Assembly: GCA_021234155.1 (NCBI GenBank)
Contig: JAJEKV010000168.1
Location: 429,352 to 493,351 of the forward strand
Length of the DNA: 64,000 nt
Direction: 5' to 3'
DNA from: Isoetes taiwanensis
Lineage: Eukaryota; Streptophyta; Lycopodiopsida; Isoetales; Isoetaceae
The notes beneath the pieces are model-generated. The model saw nothing but the letters and a program-made list of their open reading frames with translations. It did no database searches and was not told where the DNA came from. Both the position numbers and the translations under genes were made by a program. Shown here in pieces: positions 1-10,001 of this stretch (position 1 is its first letter; each line of letters begins with the position of its first letter).

Positions 1-40
1 CCTAGTTACGTATTAAGGACATAGTTTCGTAGCATGTCCT

Positions 41-382
41 CTAAATCCTGTTGGTCCGCTCCGTCTGGCCATCCGTCTGAGGAGATGATATGCCGTGCTC
101 ATGGATAGCTTGCCTGGATCGTCGCAAAGAGGCTTTCTCCTGCCAAAAGGCGCCTGGCGAACTTCTCGGATCCTGTCGGAGATGATCTCTCTCTTGGTGG
201 CTATGCGAAGCCCAAGATCTCTTTGTGAAGAGCTTTGCTGCATCCATGGCTGTATCCTGTGGTTCCTCCGCAAGGCACAAATGTGCCATCTTCACAACTT
301 GTCCACCACTACCATCAAGGCATCTTTTGCTCTCACTGTTTTTGGGAGTCCCGTGATAAAAATCCATGCCGATTATCCCCAC
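41..382 (-). pseudogene. Retrotransposon integrase core, fragment
   Basis: The minus frame reads GMDFYHG near its start and SPQTDGQTERTNRI at its end. These match the first catalytic Asp region (W..DFI.GLP) and the Glu-containing SPQTDGQTERxNR block of gypsy integrases. The middle catalytic Asp region (SDRDPRFTS type) is scrambled by frameshifts: the residues between about 60 and 90 no longer align to the family. Integrase inserts the cDNA copy into chromosomal DNA; this copy cannot work. The C-terminal part lies beyond the left edge of the window. Confidence 0.8.
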
Positions 383-639
383 TTAGCGCTTAAGTAATCA
401 CAATGGCTCTAATGCCCCGAATTCAAGCTGCCCGCTTCGCCCGTCACGGGTATAGCTGACATTCCTTGATGTAGCGAAGCTATTTGCTTCTTCATTCCCG
501 CGCCAATAATAGCCGCCGCCACTTTGAAATATGTTTTCATGAATCCGCATGGCCGGCTATTGGGCTGTTGCGTGGTCATGGAGGATCAACTTCCTTACAC
601 CCATGATTCGGCACGCACAACTTGTTCTTATGGTATAAA

Positions 640-1141
640 TGGGTTGCCTTCCTTCTTATAATGCTTGAAGGCCTCCCCCGCTTTTTATCCGTTTCTAGCC
701 TCCTTCCTCAAAGGCTTGCCCATACTTCCCCTAAATCCACATCCGCTGGCAAGGACTCTTCAATCCTCTTTCCAAAGTCATTTGGAGAGCGTCGAAATTG
801 CATTGCAATGCACTCTAGTTGTCGTGGGGGATGCCTTGAAAGCGCGATCGCTACCACATTGAGCTTCCCCTGGCTTGTAGACTATATCAAAGTCATATTC
901 TTCAGGAACTCCATCCATCTCCTCACGCCTTCAGATTAAGGTGTGGTTGCGTGAATACATATTGGAGGCTCGATGGTTTGGGATCCAATTGGAACTTCCT
1001 TCCAAGAGATAATGCCTCCATATTCTTAATGCCACACGACAACCGCTTAACAACTCCCCGATGGTCGTTGGGTGTAGCCATCTCAAGGCCGTTCATCTTC
1101 CCGGAATCATACGCTACCACACGCCTTTCTTGCATAAGCAC
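640..1141 (-). pseudogene. Retrotransposon RNase H and tether, fragment
   Basis: At the right end the minus frame reads VLMQERRVVAYDSGKMNG, the conserved RNase H segment (VLMQ.G.VIAY.S.K). It is followed by a degraded copy of the LLG.KF....DH.SLQY.FTQ block. Further left the minus strand carries RRWMEFLK and a decayed YKPGKLNVVADALSR motif, the usual end of RNase H before integrase. RNase H degrades the RNA strand during reverse transcription. The acidic catalytic residues cannot all be aligned, and several stops interrupt the region. Confidence 0.7.
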
Positions 1142-1156
1142 CGCACTGTAGCTATC

Positions 1157-2427
1157 TTACTGGACTGCTGCTACAAGCTTATCTTTCTCCCGTCCCAAGC
1201 AGGTTAAGACTGGGGCTGTTGTTAAAGCTTCCTTCAACAATTCAAACCCCTTTTGGGCTTTCTTGTGCCAATGCTCTACCCAATCTTTCACCTTCTCTGC
1301 CCTCGTCAGGTCTGTTAACGGGGCTGCTATCTTAGCAAAGTTCTTCACGAACTTCCCCAGAGTACCGCTAGGCCGAGGAAACCGACTTCATGCACATTCT
1401 TGGGCGCCGCCACCGAATGGCGGCTTCAATCTTGGCGGGTCTGTTGAGATGCCTTCTGCTGAGATCACATGACCTAGATACTCCACCTTTTCTGTTGCGA
1501 AGTGGCACTTCGACAACTTGGCGTACAACTGGTGCCTCTTCAACTTCTCTAGCACTCTTCTCAAGTGTTGTACGTGCTCTTCAAGGGATCTGCTATACAC
1601 CAAAATGTCGTCAAAGAAAACAATCACAAAGGTGTCGGGAACTCCCACGAAGATATCGCTCATGAGTCTCATGAACGTTGCGGGGCATTTGATAAGCGAA
1701 AGGCATTACCGCGGAACTCATAATGCCCATACCGCTGCGTTCAAGGCGGTCTTATGGATATCTTCTTCCTTTATCCCCGATCTGATGATAACCCCGACCT
1801 TAAGTCGATTTTAGAGAAGATCTTTGCCCCTTGGAGCTGATCCATCAAGTCGTCTGATCTTGGAAGCGCATACTTGTTCTTAATGGTGTGCTTATTCAAC
1901 TGTCTATAGTCTATGCACATCCTCAAAGATCCATCCTTCTTCTTGACAAAAAGAATGGGCGCTCCAAACGGCGAGACACTAGGTCTAATGAAACCTAGGT
2001 CGAGCAGCTCCTGCAACTGCTTCTTCAGCTCCGACAACTCCTGCGTTGTCATTCTATATGGAGCCTTGCTTGTTGGCTTTGTTCCTGGTTCGAGTGCTAT
2101 CTCGCACTCGACTCCCCTATAAGGAGGGAGCTGCTTGATCTCATCTGGGAAGAGATCATGGAACTCCGTGATCAGCTTAGCTACTTGCTTCGGCAACTTG
2201 CTGAGCACCTTGTCTTCTTTGCTTCCTTCCGATTCCGGCTCACTAATCTCAAGCTTGAAGATGTATGCCACTTGCTCACTCTTGATGCACTTGAACAGCC
2301 GTTTAGAAGACATACACTGCATGATGGGAACAACTTCCTTACCTGTTATCTCAATGATCTTGCCGTCGGGCGTTGGGAAGGTCACCTTCCGCTTTCCAAT
2401 GATCGATAATGGCCTCTCACTGCCCAA
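1157..2427 (-). pseudogene. Retrotransposon reverse transcriptase, frameshifted
   Basis: Two minus-strand frames (1771-2427 and 1388-1672) and a short third one (1157-1348) together cover fingers, palm and thumb. Recognisable blocks are [19 protein letters not shown], the [25 protein letters not shown] block, the FFDDILVYS active site and YLGHVIS. The last frame holds FAKIAAPLTDLT, the connection region. About 100 bases between the first two frames still encode a shifted IHKTA / RLSNAP segment. RT copies element RNA into DNA. Breaks near 1680-1770 and 1350-1390 make this a pseudogene. Confidence 0.85.
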
Positions 2428-2489
2428 GGTACTCCATTCCTATGATCAAGTCATACTTTCCAATGCCCATTACTTCGCCCCATCCGATA

Positions 2490-2906
2490 TTAATCCTCGG
2501 CAAGTCGATGTCGGTTAATTCTCTTGCCCGCCCGCGCCTTTGGCATCGCACCACTTGCTAAAACAACGGGTCTTGGCTTTGACTTTAGCGGCTTCAACTT
2601 CAACATTTGAACCATTCTGGGGGATGCAAAGTTATGGCTACTTCCTGAGTCTATCAAGACTATGAAGGACTTAGCTTTAGCCTTCCCTACTGTGGAAATT
2701 ACCTTATATCGGCTCTCGCTTTGCTCAGTATCTATTCGCGGCAAAGATGTGGCACTCACCACCGGATGTAGTCGCGGGCCTCTCTTCGCCGTCGTCGTCA
2801 GGCAGAGCGTCCCAATCTCCCAACTCGCTAGAGCTGCACTCATGGCGTAGGGACGGGTTCCGGTCCTATGGCTATGGCTGGAAGCACCTGAAGCAGCTCT
2901 ATGCAC
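2490..2906 (-). pseudogene. Retrotransposon aspartic protease, fragment
   Basis: The 138-residue frame contains VLIDSGSSHNFAS, the D-S-G active site with following S-H-N-F typical of retropepsin-like proteases of plant gypsy elements. It is followed by the PVVLASG.M stretch that is usual downstream. The N-terminal part is in a different frame from the expected zinc-knuckle region, which indicates an indel. The protease cleaves the Gag-Pol polyprotein. It lies directly between the gag remains (2899-4099) and RT. Confidence 0.75.
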
Positions 2907-4099
2907 TCTTGCCTCTTTTCCTTGGGCATCGCTTGCAAAAGGATTGCCTTTGCTTTGGAGTAGTTTGACCTCTCACCTCGCTTGTCCTTGAAGGACACCT
3001 TCTTCTCTCTTTGCTTCCCACGTTCCCACCATATGGGGCTCTAGCCGGACCTGGACCGCTGCCACGGGCTATAGCTTCTGTCGCCTTGCCTTTATCACGG
3101 AAATGCTGCTGCTTGTGCCCGCTATTCCGAGGTCCTCCCCCTCGCAAGCTTATAGCCTTGGATTCCGGCTTCGATCATCTTGTCCCTAGGGTTTATTGCT
3201 CTCACAAGCTTGCGGATCTCCTCATTCAGCCCCTCAATATAGTTTTCCACATGCTTCTCTCCCAACTTTGGCACATCTGACCTTAGCCTCATGAATTCCT
3301 CAGTATATTTCGGACTGATTTGTTGCCTTCTTTAGTAACTTTATAAAAGCTGCTTTGCATCATCTTTGGACTTATGTTCCCTCCGGACGTAATGGCGCTT
3401 TGAAGGCTTTAGCAAACTTTCAACTTACAACCATCCTGCTTAAGCCATGTGCCTTTGCATAACCCTTCCACCAAATCCGAAGCGGCTCCTTTCAAGTTGG
3501 GCTGTTTGCAACTCGCCTTTGTCCTTATCCTTCATGCCATAAGCATTTCCGGTACTCGCTCATTTAGTCCGACCATGCCTCTCGCTTCCAATCGACTGTT
3601 CTCCCCCGGAGAACTGTTCTAGTTCAGGGCCTTCCATACATTGCCGGTCAAAGGAATCTACCTTCTTCCGGTAGTCGGAGGCCACGTATCTCTTTGTCGT
3701 CCCTCCGGGGTGTTCCTCTGTTTTCCCTCGCTTATTTCTCGAGCTGTTCTTCCTCTTCCTCGAGGCCGGAGTCCGAGTCTGAACTTGAGTCGGAAGATTC
3801 CGACCTGGGGATCTCCTTCTCTTGCTTCTCTTCTTGTCCCTTCCTTCCCCCCAAAGCTGATGCTTGCGACAATCGAAAGCATTGCCCACCGAACCCACTC
3901 CCCTTTGCTTGACAACGGTAATGCCTTTATCTTGCTCCAGTGCTGTCCTCATCCGGGCTATCTCCTCCTCAGGGGTCATGGGTTCCCCTATCTTCAAATA
4001 GGTTCCTTGCCTGGGGTGGTCCAGGCGGGTTTGTTCTTCTATAAGGTCTCGCAGGTTGTCGTTCCCCGCTTTAGGCCTCCGGGTCGCATACACAAGCAA
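2899..4099 (-). pseudogene. Retrotransposon gag remains
   Basis: Two basic, polar minus-strand frames (3560-4099, 179 aa; 2899-3147, 82 aa) lie upstream of protease in the position of gag. They contain RSKRRR and KRKNSSRNKRG-like basic stretches and an EEIARMRTALEQ helix. A complete CCHC zinc knuckle is not seen; the segment near 2900 with two Cys residues may be its remnant. Assignment rests mainly on position. Three frames in about 1.2 kb show it is broken. Gag would form the particle that packages element RNA. Confidence 0.55.
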
Positions 4100-4159
4100 T
4101 TCATGGCTATATGATTAGTTCCTTTTGTTCTTCTTACATTGTTTATGTTTGTTGGTATA

Positions 4160-5849
4160 ATTGTGGGGCAAAATACATCAACAAAACATTTAAAGTGCAG
4201 CAGAATTGTATTTATATATCATATAATATTTTAATTACAAAAAGTCTCCGGGATCAAGAGTCTAACTAGTCTTGAAATCGCCAAGAAGACGGGTTGTCTT
4301 CAAGAAACTTCTTAACTTGGGCCGCCCCTACCGAAAGTGACCCAAGTTCCCGATGATGCTTGGCCGACGAGCCTCCCCGGATGGCTCTCACCAGGTCTTC
4401 TACCCCGCTGTTGGATGTAAGGGCCGCGAGCCATCGCTAATCTCGCCTGACGTCGGTGGGGGATGGCGAAGTCGAAGAGGTCGAGTGCCATTGACCTCTT
4501 GACTAAGACAGCATAGTCGACATTTGTTGCTATTCGAGCATGCCTGCCGAAGCCTGAGAGTGCAATCAGCATAAACACTCCTTCTTCGCCTCTGGGACTG
4601 AACTTGCGGTGAATTACCGCTATTCTCCCATCCATCAGCAGCGGCAAATAGTATCCGGCGACTTAATTGTCGCCAGTGTGTCGCCGGCTTCTCCGCTTGT
4701 TTGGCCTCCACTCTGTGCCGCCCGGGCGTGCGTCGACCTCAACTTCAAGTGAGCTCCCCAGAGTCTTCAATTGTGCGGTCGAGCCTCCTGAGGTCGATTC
4801 CTTCTCCTTTTGGCAGGGGTGATATCGAAGGACCCGGCATTAGGATGCTCGTGGTCTTCCCACGGATCCCCATCTGTTCTTGGAGGGCGAGGAACTCCTC
4901 CTCTGTTGGCAGCTCCCGCTCGTCCATCAATTGCCCGGATGCTGCTGTGTAGGCACGGATATCGGAGGTCGCCGTCCCCGTAGGTGTCGGACTCCCACTT
5001 GAAGCGGAAGTTCGAGGCTCCCTGACGATGAAGTCGCCCATGTCGGTTCCGCCGCACTGGGTGGAGCAGTTCGTCCAACCTGAGCTCCCTCTCCCCGCAT
5101 TCGGGGAGGTTCGGATGTCGCCGAGGAGTAGATACTCCTCTCCGCCGATGATGATAGGGGCTAGGCTTGTGATGCCCGGCCAGGGGAGAAACTCGATGCC
5201 CCGGCCGGCTCGCCGCCAAATTGATCAGCTCCCCGCTCTCCTTGGCGCCGTTCTTCGATGCGAGTCGAGCTCCGTGTATCCTTAAGCCGTCCCCCTCCTC
5301 TTCATCCTCTCTTGCTTCCTCGTTCTGTTGATACCGCAACATCTGCTCTTTCCTTCACCTTCGCTATGGGGTCTACCTCCATCGGAGGGATAGAGGTTGC
5401 CCCCATCTGCCCCCTAGCTGTGGGATAAGAAGATGGCTAGGGCGGCGTGTAAGAGAAGTACTTGGTCCCGTTGGCTGTCGGGACCATGTAGTCGTAGTCT
5501 CTAGCATGCTTGTTAGTCAAGTACTTGGCGATGTTGGGGACATCGCCAAAGGCCGCTTTGAAGGGATGGGCGGGAACAAAGTATCCTATGCAAGGGGAAC
5601 TTGGACAAGGGAGGGTCCTACCCTAGCTTGAAATTCTGCTAGCACCTGTCTATATGCTGGGGTTGCATTTAACGTAGCTTGGATGTCAATTTCTTTCACA
5701 AAGACTTGGAAGATGTCGCGACATCCGCCTCGAGAGATGGGGTGATCGGGCGCCGTACCATCGCCTAAATCAGCAGAGAGCCATTGATCTAGCAAAGAAG
5801 GGAGTATCAAACGGATGCGAAGCGCCTCGTGGAGCCGAAAGATCGCCAA
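4160..5849 (-). pseudogene. Minus-strand cassette 2: protein of unknown family, broken
   Basis: An ATG at 5849 lies 51 bases downstream of a minus-strand TATA box and opens an 87-residue frame (5586-5849). The next frame (5437-5585) reads a convincing FVPAHPFKAAFGDVPN and DYDYMVPTANGTKYFSYTPP, so a single indel near 5585 probably splits one protein. Further frames at 4745-5041 (ELPTEEEFLALQEQMG) and 4767-5342 are Pro/Ser/Arg-rich. An AT-rich stretch at 4190-4240 followed by small inverted repeats (such as AAGAC/GTCTT near 4290) looks like a 3' end. I recognise no family. GC content is higher than in the flanks. It could be an accessory ORF of the neighbouring retrotransposon or an independent gene. 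Confidence 0.45.
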
Positions 5850-5897
5850 GCAAAGGGGGGAGCAAATTTGCAGGGTGGCAATTGAGAAATGGGGAAC

Positions 5898-5907
5898 TTA
5901 TTTATAG
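5898..5907 (-). promoter_or_regulatory. TATA box of cassette 2
   Basis: The minus strand reads CTATAAATAA, a good TATA box, 51 bases upstream of the ATG at 5849. The placement mirrors that of the cassette 1 TATA box at 7907-7916. In both cases two palindromes lie further upstream. Confidence 0.55.
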
Positions 5908-6082
5908 AAAGGGGAAAACCCTAATTTTTGGATGACTTAGAGTTTACTGAGATTAGGCAATTCTAACCTATTAAGTGATGCAATTGCAAGTTTGACGTAT
6001 ATTTCTAGGGTTTGAGCATGCTAAGGAGAGCTAATTTGAACCTATTGTGCAATTTGGAGATCATTTGGTGATGAAATGGTGG

Positions 6083-6145
6083 GTCTCATCGTTATGCCAG
6101 CCCGATTTCTAAAATGTAGAAATCATCCGGGCGACATTATGAGAC
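6083..6145. repeat. Imperfect palindrome P1 (hairpin family)
   Basis: The arms GTCTCAT...ATGAGAC enclose inner arms GCCCG...CGGGC and TTTCTA...TAGAAA around an AAATG loop, giving an imperfect hairpin of about 63 bp. It lies upstream of the cassette 2 TATA box on the minus strand. P1 to P2 start spacing is 196 bp. The same arm pattern recurs at 6279, 7991 and 8185. Confidence 0.75.
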
Positions 6146-6278
6146 ATAGGTCCTAATTGGGCTAGGATTACTCAATTTAGGTGATCTAAGGCTGTAATTC
6201 CACTAAACTCATCGAAAGTTAGGCGAATTGACCCCTTACTTGGTCGATTTGGAGCTGTTTTGGGCATTTTTAGGCATG

Positions 6279-6343
6279 GTCTCGCTATGCCCTTGACCCA
6301 GATTTCTAAAATGTAGAAATGTCTCATGCGCGACATGTGAGAC
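6279..6343. repeat. Imperfect palindrome P2 (hairpin family)
   Basis: Outer arms GTCTC...GAGAC and inner arms TTTCTA AAATG TAGAAA match P1, while the GC-rich middle arm is diverged. It lies 196 bp from P1, further from the cassette 2 TATA box. Confidence 0.7.
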
Positions 6344-6419
6344 ATCGCCTCAATTTTGCTCAAAACTCCAATTTAATTAAAACGAAGGCTAGGGATCGAT
6401 ATCTTGACCTATTTAAACA

Positions 6420-7084
6420 GGGTTTGACACTTTATTTACACAAAATTTTCTTTATATTAACAAAATTTTTCAGTTATTTACAAGGTTCAAGGGCGTTCTC
6501 CCTTGATGTGCCCGGCAAGATACATATCCCCGCCTCATGAGGGTAACCCTCTTCGGCGTGCCGTGTGCGGCCGTTGAATCTTCAAAATGTTTTACTATAT
6601 GCGCCGCCGCCTCCCCTCGTAAAACACAAAGAAAGATCTCATCGGTCACGCTGCGATGTTCGTGTTGTATTCTTGGATGACTTAGCGGACCAAACGCTGA
6701 ACGGGCGCCCGGGAATCGAGTCCGTAACTCTTCTTCTCTCAGTGGCGGATCTCCTTGAGTGCCCTGCCTTCCAGCCTTCTTCTTCTTGTTCCGCTTCTTC
6801 CCCGGTGCTCGGGAGGCTTGGGCTTTGGTGGAGGGGCTTCAAAGGCTGCACGGCTCTTCATCGGTGTCCGCCTTCAATCGTTCTCACCCGGTGCTCCCCG
6901 TAATAGGCATTGTAGGCCTCCCACTTTGCCATATACGCTTTGTGCTCCTCGATCCTCTTCGGAGATAGACCTTTAGGGGTCTATCACATATGCTTCGTTG
7001 CTTGCCCGGTGGGGTCTTGACCCTATCCCACGTCGGGAAATGGTGGGGGCCGCCACCACACAGCCTCCTCTCCGTTCTTGGGCG
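6420..7084 (-). pseudogene. Minus-strand cassette 1, distal part and 3' end
   Basis: Downstream of the 240-aa frame the minus strand keeps protein-like segments in other frames: DDFEDGDYVFGADGGKLFKA (7023-7262) and EEHKAYMAKWEAYNAYYG (around 6890-6950). These suggest a longer original protein broken by indels. At 6420-6490 an AT-rich stretch resembles a 3' untranslated end. It is followed on the plus strand by small palindromes (CAAGGG..CCCTTG, CCTCATGAGG, GGGTAACCC, 6485-6550). No family is recognised. Confidence 0.4.
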
Positions 7085-7807
7085 TCACGCTTCTGGGACC
7101 TCTTCCTCTATGACCGGGGGCTTTGAAGAGCTTGCCCCCGTCTGCGCCGAAGACGTAGTCTCCGTCCTCGAAGTCGTCGGTGGTGGGCTGGGGTCTCCCC
7201 TCCCGTGGCTCGTTGATGACGGACCTTGGCTCGCTTCGGCCTTTACCCGCTTCCTCTTGCACGCCTTTCGGGCTTTGGCCCTCCTCTTCTTGGGTCCGTT
7301 GGTCCCAGGGTAGTGGGGCCCGTCTTCCCGACTCTTTGTCCCTCTGCTCGTGGCGATCCTTGGCCGTACTTGTGGGCCGAAGGCGTCGCGGCGTCGACCT
7401 CTTCTTCGGGGTGAGTTCGTGGTTGCTCCTCCTCTCTTCCCGCCTCCTCCTGCGGTGGATCTCGGTCCTCCGGGGTTGTTCTTGGGCTGTTGATGGGTCC
7501 GCCTGTTCCCTCGCTCTCCTCCCCGTGGGTTGGCGTCCCCTCGGTGTTGCTCCCCGCCGCTGCCCGCTTTACGCCTCTGTCCCCGCAATTTAAATTCGAG
7601 GATCTCGTTCATAACGCCCGCCTGGTCGTCCCTCCAAGAGTTCTCGTGGTCGCTCGGTCCGACCACGCTTCCTTGGACGGCGAAGATTCGCCGCCGTGGA
7701 GAAGGCGTTGCCGAAGAATCCTCGTGAAAGAGGCGGAAGCGGCGGGCGCCGGAGGATCCGGGCTTCGCTAGGCTTCCTTGCGGTCTGTTTTCGTGCGGGG
7801 CCATCAT
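7085..7807 (-). CDS. Minus-strand cassette 1: basic, Arg/Pro/Ser-rich ORF of unknown family
   Basis: The frame has 240 codons, with its ATG 100 bases downstream of a minus-strand TATA box at 7907-7916. The first ~95 residues look globular (RFRLFHEDSS, VGPSDHENSWRDDQAGVMNE). The rest is low-complexity Gly/Arg/Pro, with a strongly basic KKRRAKARKACKRKR stretch near residue 170 that could act as a nuclear or nucleic-acid-binding signal, then an acidic end. Part of the open frame may be due to high GC. I recognise no domain. Position between a PBS/LTR and a gypsy gag would fit an extra retrotransposon ORF; an unrelated gene is also possible. Confidence 0.4.
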   Translation of the reverse strand: MMAPHENRPQGSLAKPGSSGARRFRLFHEDSSATPSPRRRIFAVQGSVVGPSDHENSWRDDQAGVMNEILEFKLRGQRRKAGSGGEQHRGDANPRGGERGNRRTHQQPKNNPGGPRSTAGGGGKRGGATTNSPRRRGRRRDAFGPQVRPRIATSRGTKSREDGPHYPGTNGPKKRRAKARKACKRKRVKAEASQGPSSTSHGRGDPSPPPTTSRTETTSSAQTGASSSKPPVIEEEVPEA

Positions 7808-7906
7808 CTTACGGTTTGTCGATCGGAGCTAAGCGCCGTAAGATCGCCTTGACAAAGACGGCCAAGTTCTAGGGGAGAACAGAAAAAAATGGGAGGGGGT
7901 CCGGTT

Positions 7907-7916
7907 CTATTTATAG
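7907..7916 (-). promoter_or_regulatory. TATA box of cassette 1
   Basis: CTATAAATAG on the minus strand, 91 bases upstream of the ATG at 7807, with palindromes P3 and P4 75-335 bases further upstream. The arrangement repeats that of cassette 2. Confidence 0.55.
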
Positions 7917-7990
7917 GGCCAATTTTAGGTCAATTTTTAAACTACCTTTTTTGGGTTGTCTAGAGCACCTAAAACACCTAATTAAGCAAG

Positions 7991-8056
7991 GTTCACACGC
8001 TATGCCCGGCCCGATTCCTAGAATCTAGAAACCCGCCCGGGCGCGACGTGTGAGAC
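7991..8056. repeat. Imperfect palindrome P3 (hairpin family)
   Basis: Outer arms TCACACG...CGTGTGA, middle arms GCCCGG...CCGGGC and inner arms TTCCTAG AAT CTAG.AA. This is the most GC-rich and best-paired member. It shares the ...GCGCGACGTGTGAGAC side with P4 and the TCTA/TAGA centre with all members. Confidence 0.8.
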
Positions 8057-8184
8057 ATGGTGGGGCCCACTATTAAATTAACATGTAACATGCTAAATCT
8101 ACTAATTCTTAGCTTAAATTTAGAATTATCAAGGTATTTTTTTTTTACCGTAATTTTACAACTTTTTGGTGTCAAAGTTTGAAT

Positions 8185-8252
8185 GTTCAGACGCGTTGCG
8201 CCCAGCCCGATTTCTAGAAAGTAGAATTCTGTCCTGGCGCGACGTATGAGAC
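8185..8252. repeat. Imperfect palindrome P4 (hairpin family)
   Basis: Related to P3 (CAGCCCGATTTCTAGAA centre, GGCGCGACGTATGAGAC right arm) with more mismatches between arms. Spacing from P3 is 194 bp, almost the same as the 196 bp between P1 and P2. Confidence 0.7.
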
Positions 8253-8440
8253 CACCCTACTTTTTGGATGTTGGCTCATCAATTTTAGTCTTTTTACGTT
8301 TTCATTCATTTTAACTGTTACTAGCTTAGCATAACTACAAAAATGAGAAAAATTTTCTCATTTTTCGGGTTTGAGGATCCTATCAAGTTAGTGCTACCGG
8401 GAACATGGCCGATGCTTTGCTCTTGGTCTCCAAGAACATA

Positions 8441-8452
8441 GCTCTGATACCA
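8441..8452 (-). other. Primer binding site, initiator tRNA-Met type
   Basis: The minus strand reads TGGTATCAGAGC, the classic plant retrotransposon primer binding site complementary to the 3' end of initiator tRNA-Met. One base separates it from the TG/CA end of the adjoining LTR at 8454. It fixes the orientation of this element as minus strand, with 5' LTR to the right and internal region to the left. Confidence 0.9.
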
Positions 8453-9733
8453 CTGTGGACGTCCCCTACTGTGTATACGGTGCACTCACCGTATACAAAC
8501 AGAGTTCATCCCCCATACCAGCTCCATGCTAATCTGAGGGCCCTCCACATGACACCGCAAATCGCGGCGGGTTCCGGTGGGAAGAGTGGAAGGGTCATTG
8601 CACCCGCCTCCCTCGGGCCTACCTAGTCTGCGGAGCGTAAACATACATGTCGTTAGCACATACATCAACATCATATGACCATCACGAAGGATGGTCCTCC
8701 ACATATCTGCATAGACAAAGATCAGCACATCACATAGGGGAATCCTACCCAAGGCTCGGACTCAAAGGGATGACCAACGGCTTGGTCTCCGAGAGTTCAT
8801 TGCGCATGCATTCATGGCAATGGATTTGGCCGGCATATGAACATGGCTTAGGGTTGTCCACTCCATCCGCCCCTCCCCCGTGCACACTTTGCGAGTAGGT
8901 GAAAAGTGTTGGGACTGGACCTTAGCCCGCCCGGATGCATAGCCAAGGGGGCTATATCCCCGGGTTGCATCTCCCGATTCGATGGGGGGCGAGTAGGGAT
9001 CTCTCCCTCCGTAGATCTACATCTTGACTCCGGTGACTAGAGGGCCACTTGCCGTATCGACTTGAACTCAATGGAAGGTCATATTCACCACCTCACCTCG
9101 AGTGTCGAGCCCATGCCTTGCCCACACGCTAGTGGGCAAGCCATTAGGCCTAGTCACAATGATCCCCGGCACACTAACACGCCATAGGGATGGATTCGAG
9201 TCGAACACCTAACCTCCTTATAAGCCGGTCGGCCCCTTCACCCACAACCAGGTGTGGCTCTTGTGCACAGGCCGCATCTACAGTGTGCTAGAGAGGCTAC
9301 TCTAGGAGCATCAACTACAAAGCTTTAGGTCTCTACCCCCCTTCCCAATACAAGGAGTTCATAGAGATACATCATCCATATACATCACAGAAGGACTAAA
9401 GAATAAGATCTAATCTACAACATAGAGTTAGGTTCTTTAGTTAGAATCTGCTATCTAGAGATCTAGAGGGCTGCTATGGCCAATCTAATAGGCTAAACCT
9501 ACTGATACAATGACTAAAATAGGGTTTAGACTATCTAATTGGCCAAATACCTGATCCTTGAGAGGCTCCTCCTGACCTGAGCTCGACCATCCTGCTGAAA
9601 CGCTCGAATCTAGAGAAACTAAGGATGCAATTCTCCCAGTCAGAGTCTGGGATGCGGTTTTGGTTGTTGAGGCAGCCAAAACAGAGTTCTGAAGCCCTAA
9701 AATCGAAAATTGGGCTAGTTAGGGTTTCCTACC

Positions 9734-9740
9734 CTATATA
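9734..9740 (-). promoter_or_regulatory. LTR TATA box
   Basis: The minus strand reads GTCTATATAGGG, suitably placed as the core promoter of the minus-strand LTR, with the repeat-bearing U3 upstream (to the right). Confidence 0.55.
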
Positions 9741-9845
9741 GACAAGGGGGGTGGCTAGGGTTTCCAATTATCCCCTTTTGGCATGTGGGATAATTGGAAA
9801 TGGGCCCACTTGCCTTTAAGGGCTAGGTGGCCAAATGTGCACACA

Positions 9846-9988
9846 TGGAAATGTGTGCCCACATTAATGTGTACATTGGAAAATGTGCACATTAATTGCA
9901 CCTATGGGTGCGGCCCACTTGGCATGAAGTGTCCACTTGGAAATGTGTGCCCACATTAATGTGTACATTGGAAAATGTGCACATTAAT
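9846..9988. repeat. 51-bp direct repeat in the LTR U3
   Basis: TGGAAATGTGTGCCCACATT and the following 31 bases occur identically at 9846-9896 and 9938-9988. The unit itself contains the short palindromes AATGTGCACATT and ATTAATGTG. It lies upstream of the LTR TATA box, where enhancer repeats are common in LTR elements. Confidence 0.85.
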
Positions 9989-10001
9989 AGTTGCACATAT
10001 T

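Larger units (their letters stand above)
1..4099 (-). mobile_element. Decayed chromovirus-like Ty3/gypsy retrotransposon, internal region
   Basis: Reading leftward on the minus strand the order is gag (to 4099), aspartic protease, reverse transcriptase, RNase H and integrase, the standard Ty3/gypsy order. The integrase runs to the window edge, so the 3' LTR lies outside. The coding region is cut into many short frames by indels and stops, so the element is dead. The RT signatures (DIHKTA-type YHQI region, FFDDILVYS active site, YLGH) and the SPQTDGQTERTNR integrase motif are typical of chromoviruses. No primer binding site or LTR was found directly upstream of gag. The nearest minus-strand PBS is at 8441-8452, so the 4.3 kb between may belong to this element or be a separate insertion. 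Confidence 0.85.
8454..10001 (-). mobile_element. 5' LTR of minus-strand retrotransposon
   Basis: The left border is set by the PBS: the LTR 3' end (CCACA on the minus strand) stops one base before it. The right border is uncertain; TGTGCAACTATTAATG on the minus strand near 10001 is a plausible TG start. A minus-strand TATATAGGG-type TATA box at 9734-9740 divides a ~260-bp U3 from a long R-U5. U3 holds a 51-bp direct repeat. The partner LTR would lie left of the window, so neither length nor age can be checked here. No convincing gene lies inside. Confidence 0.75.
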
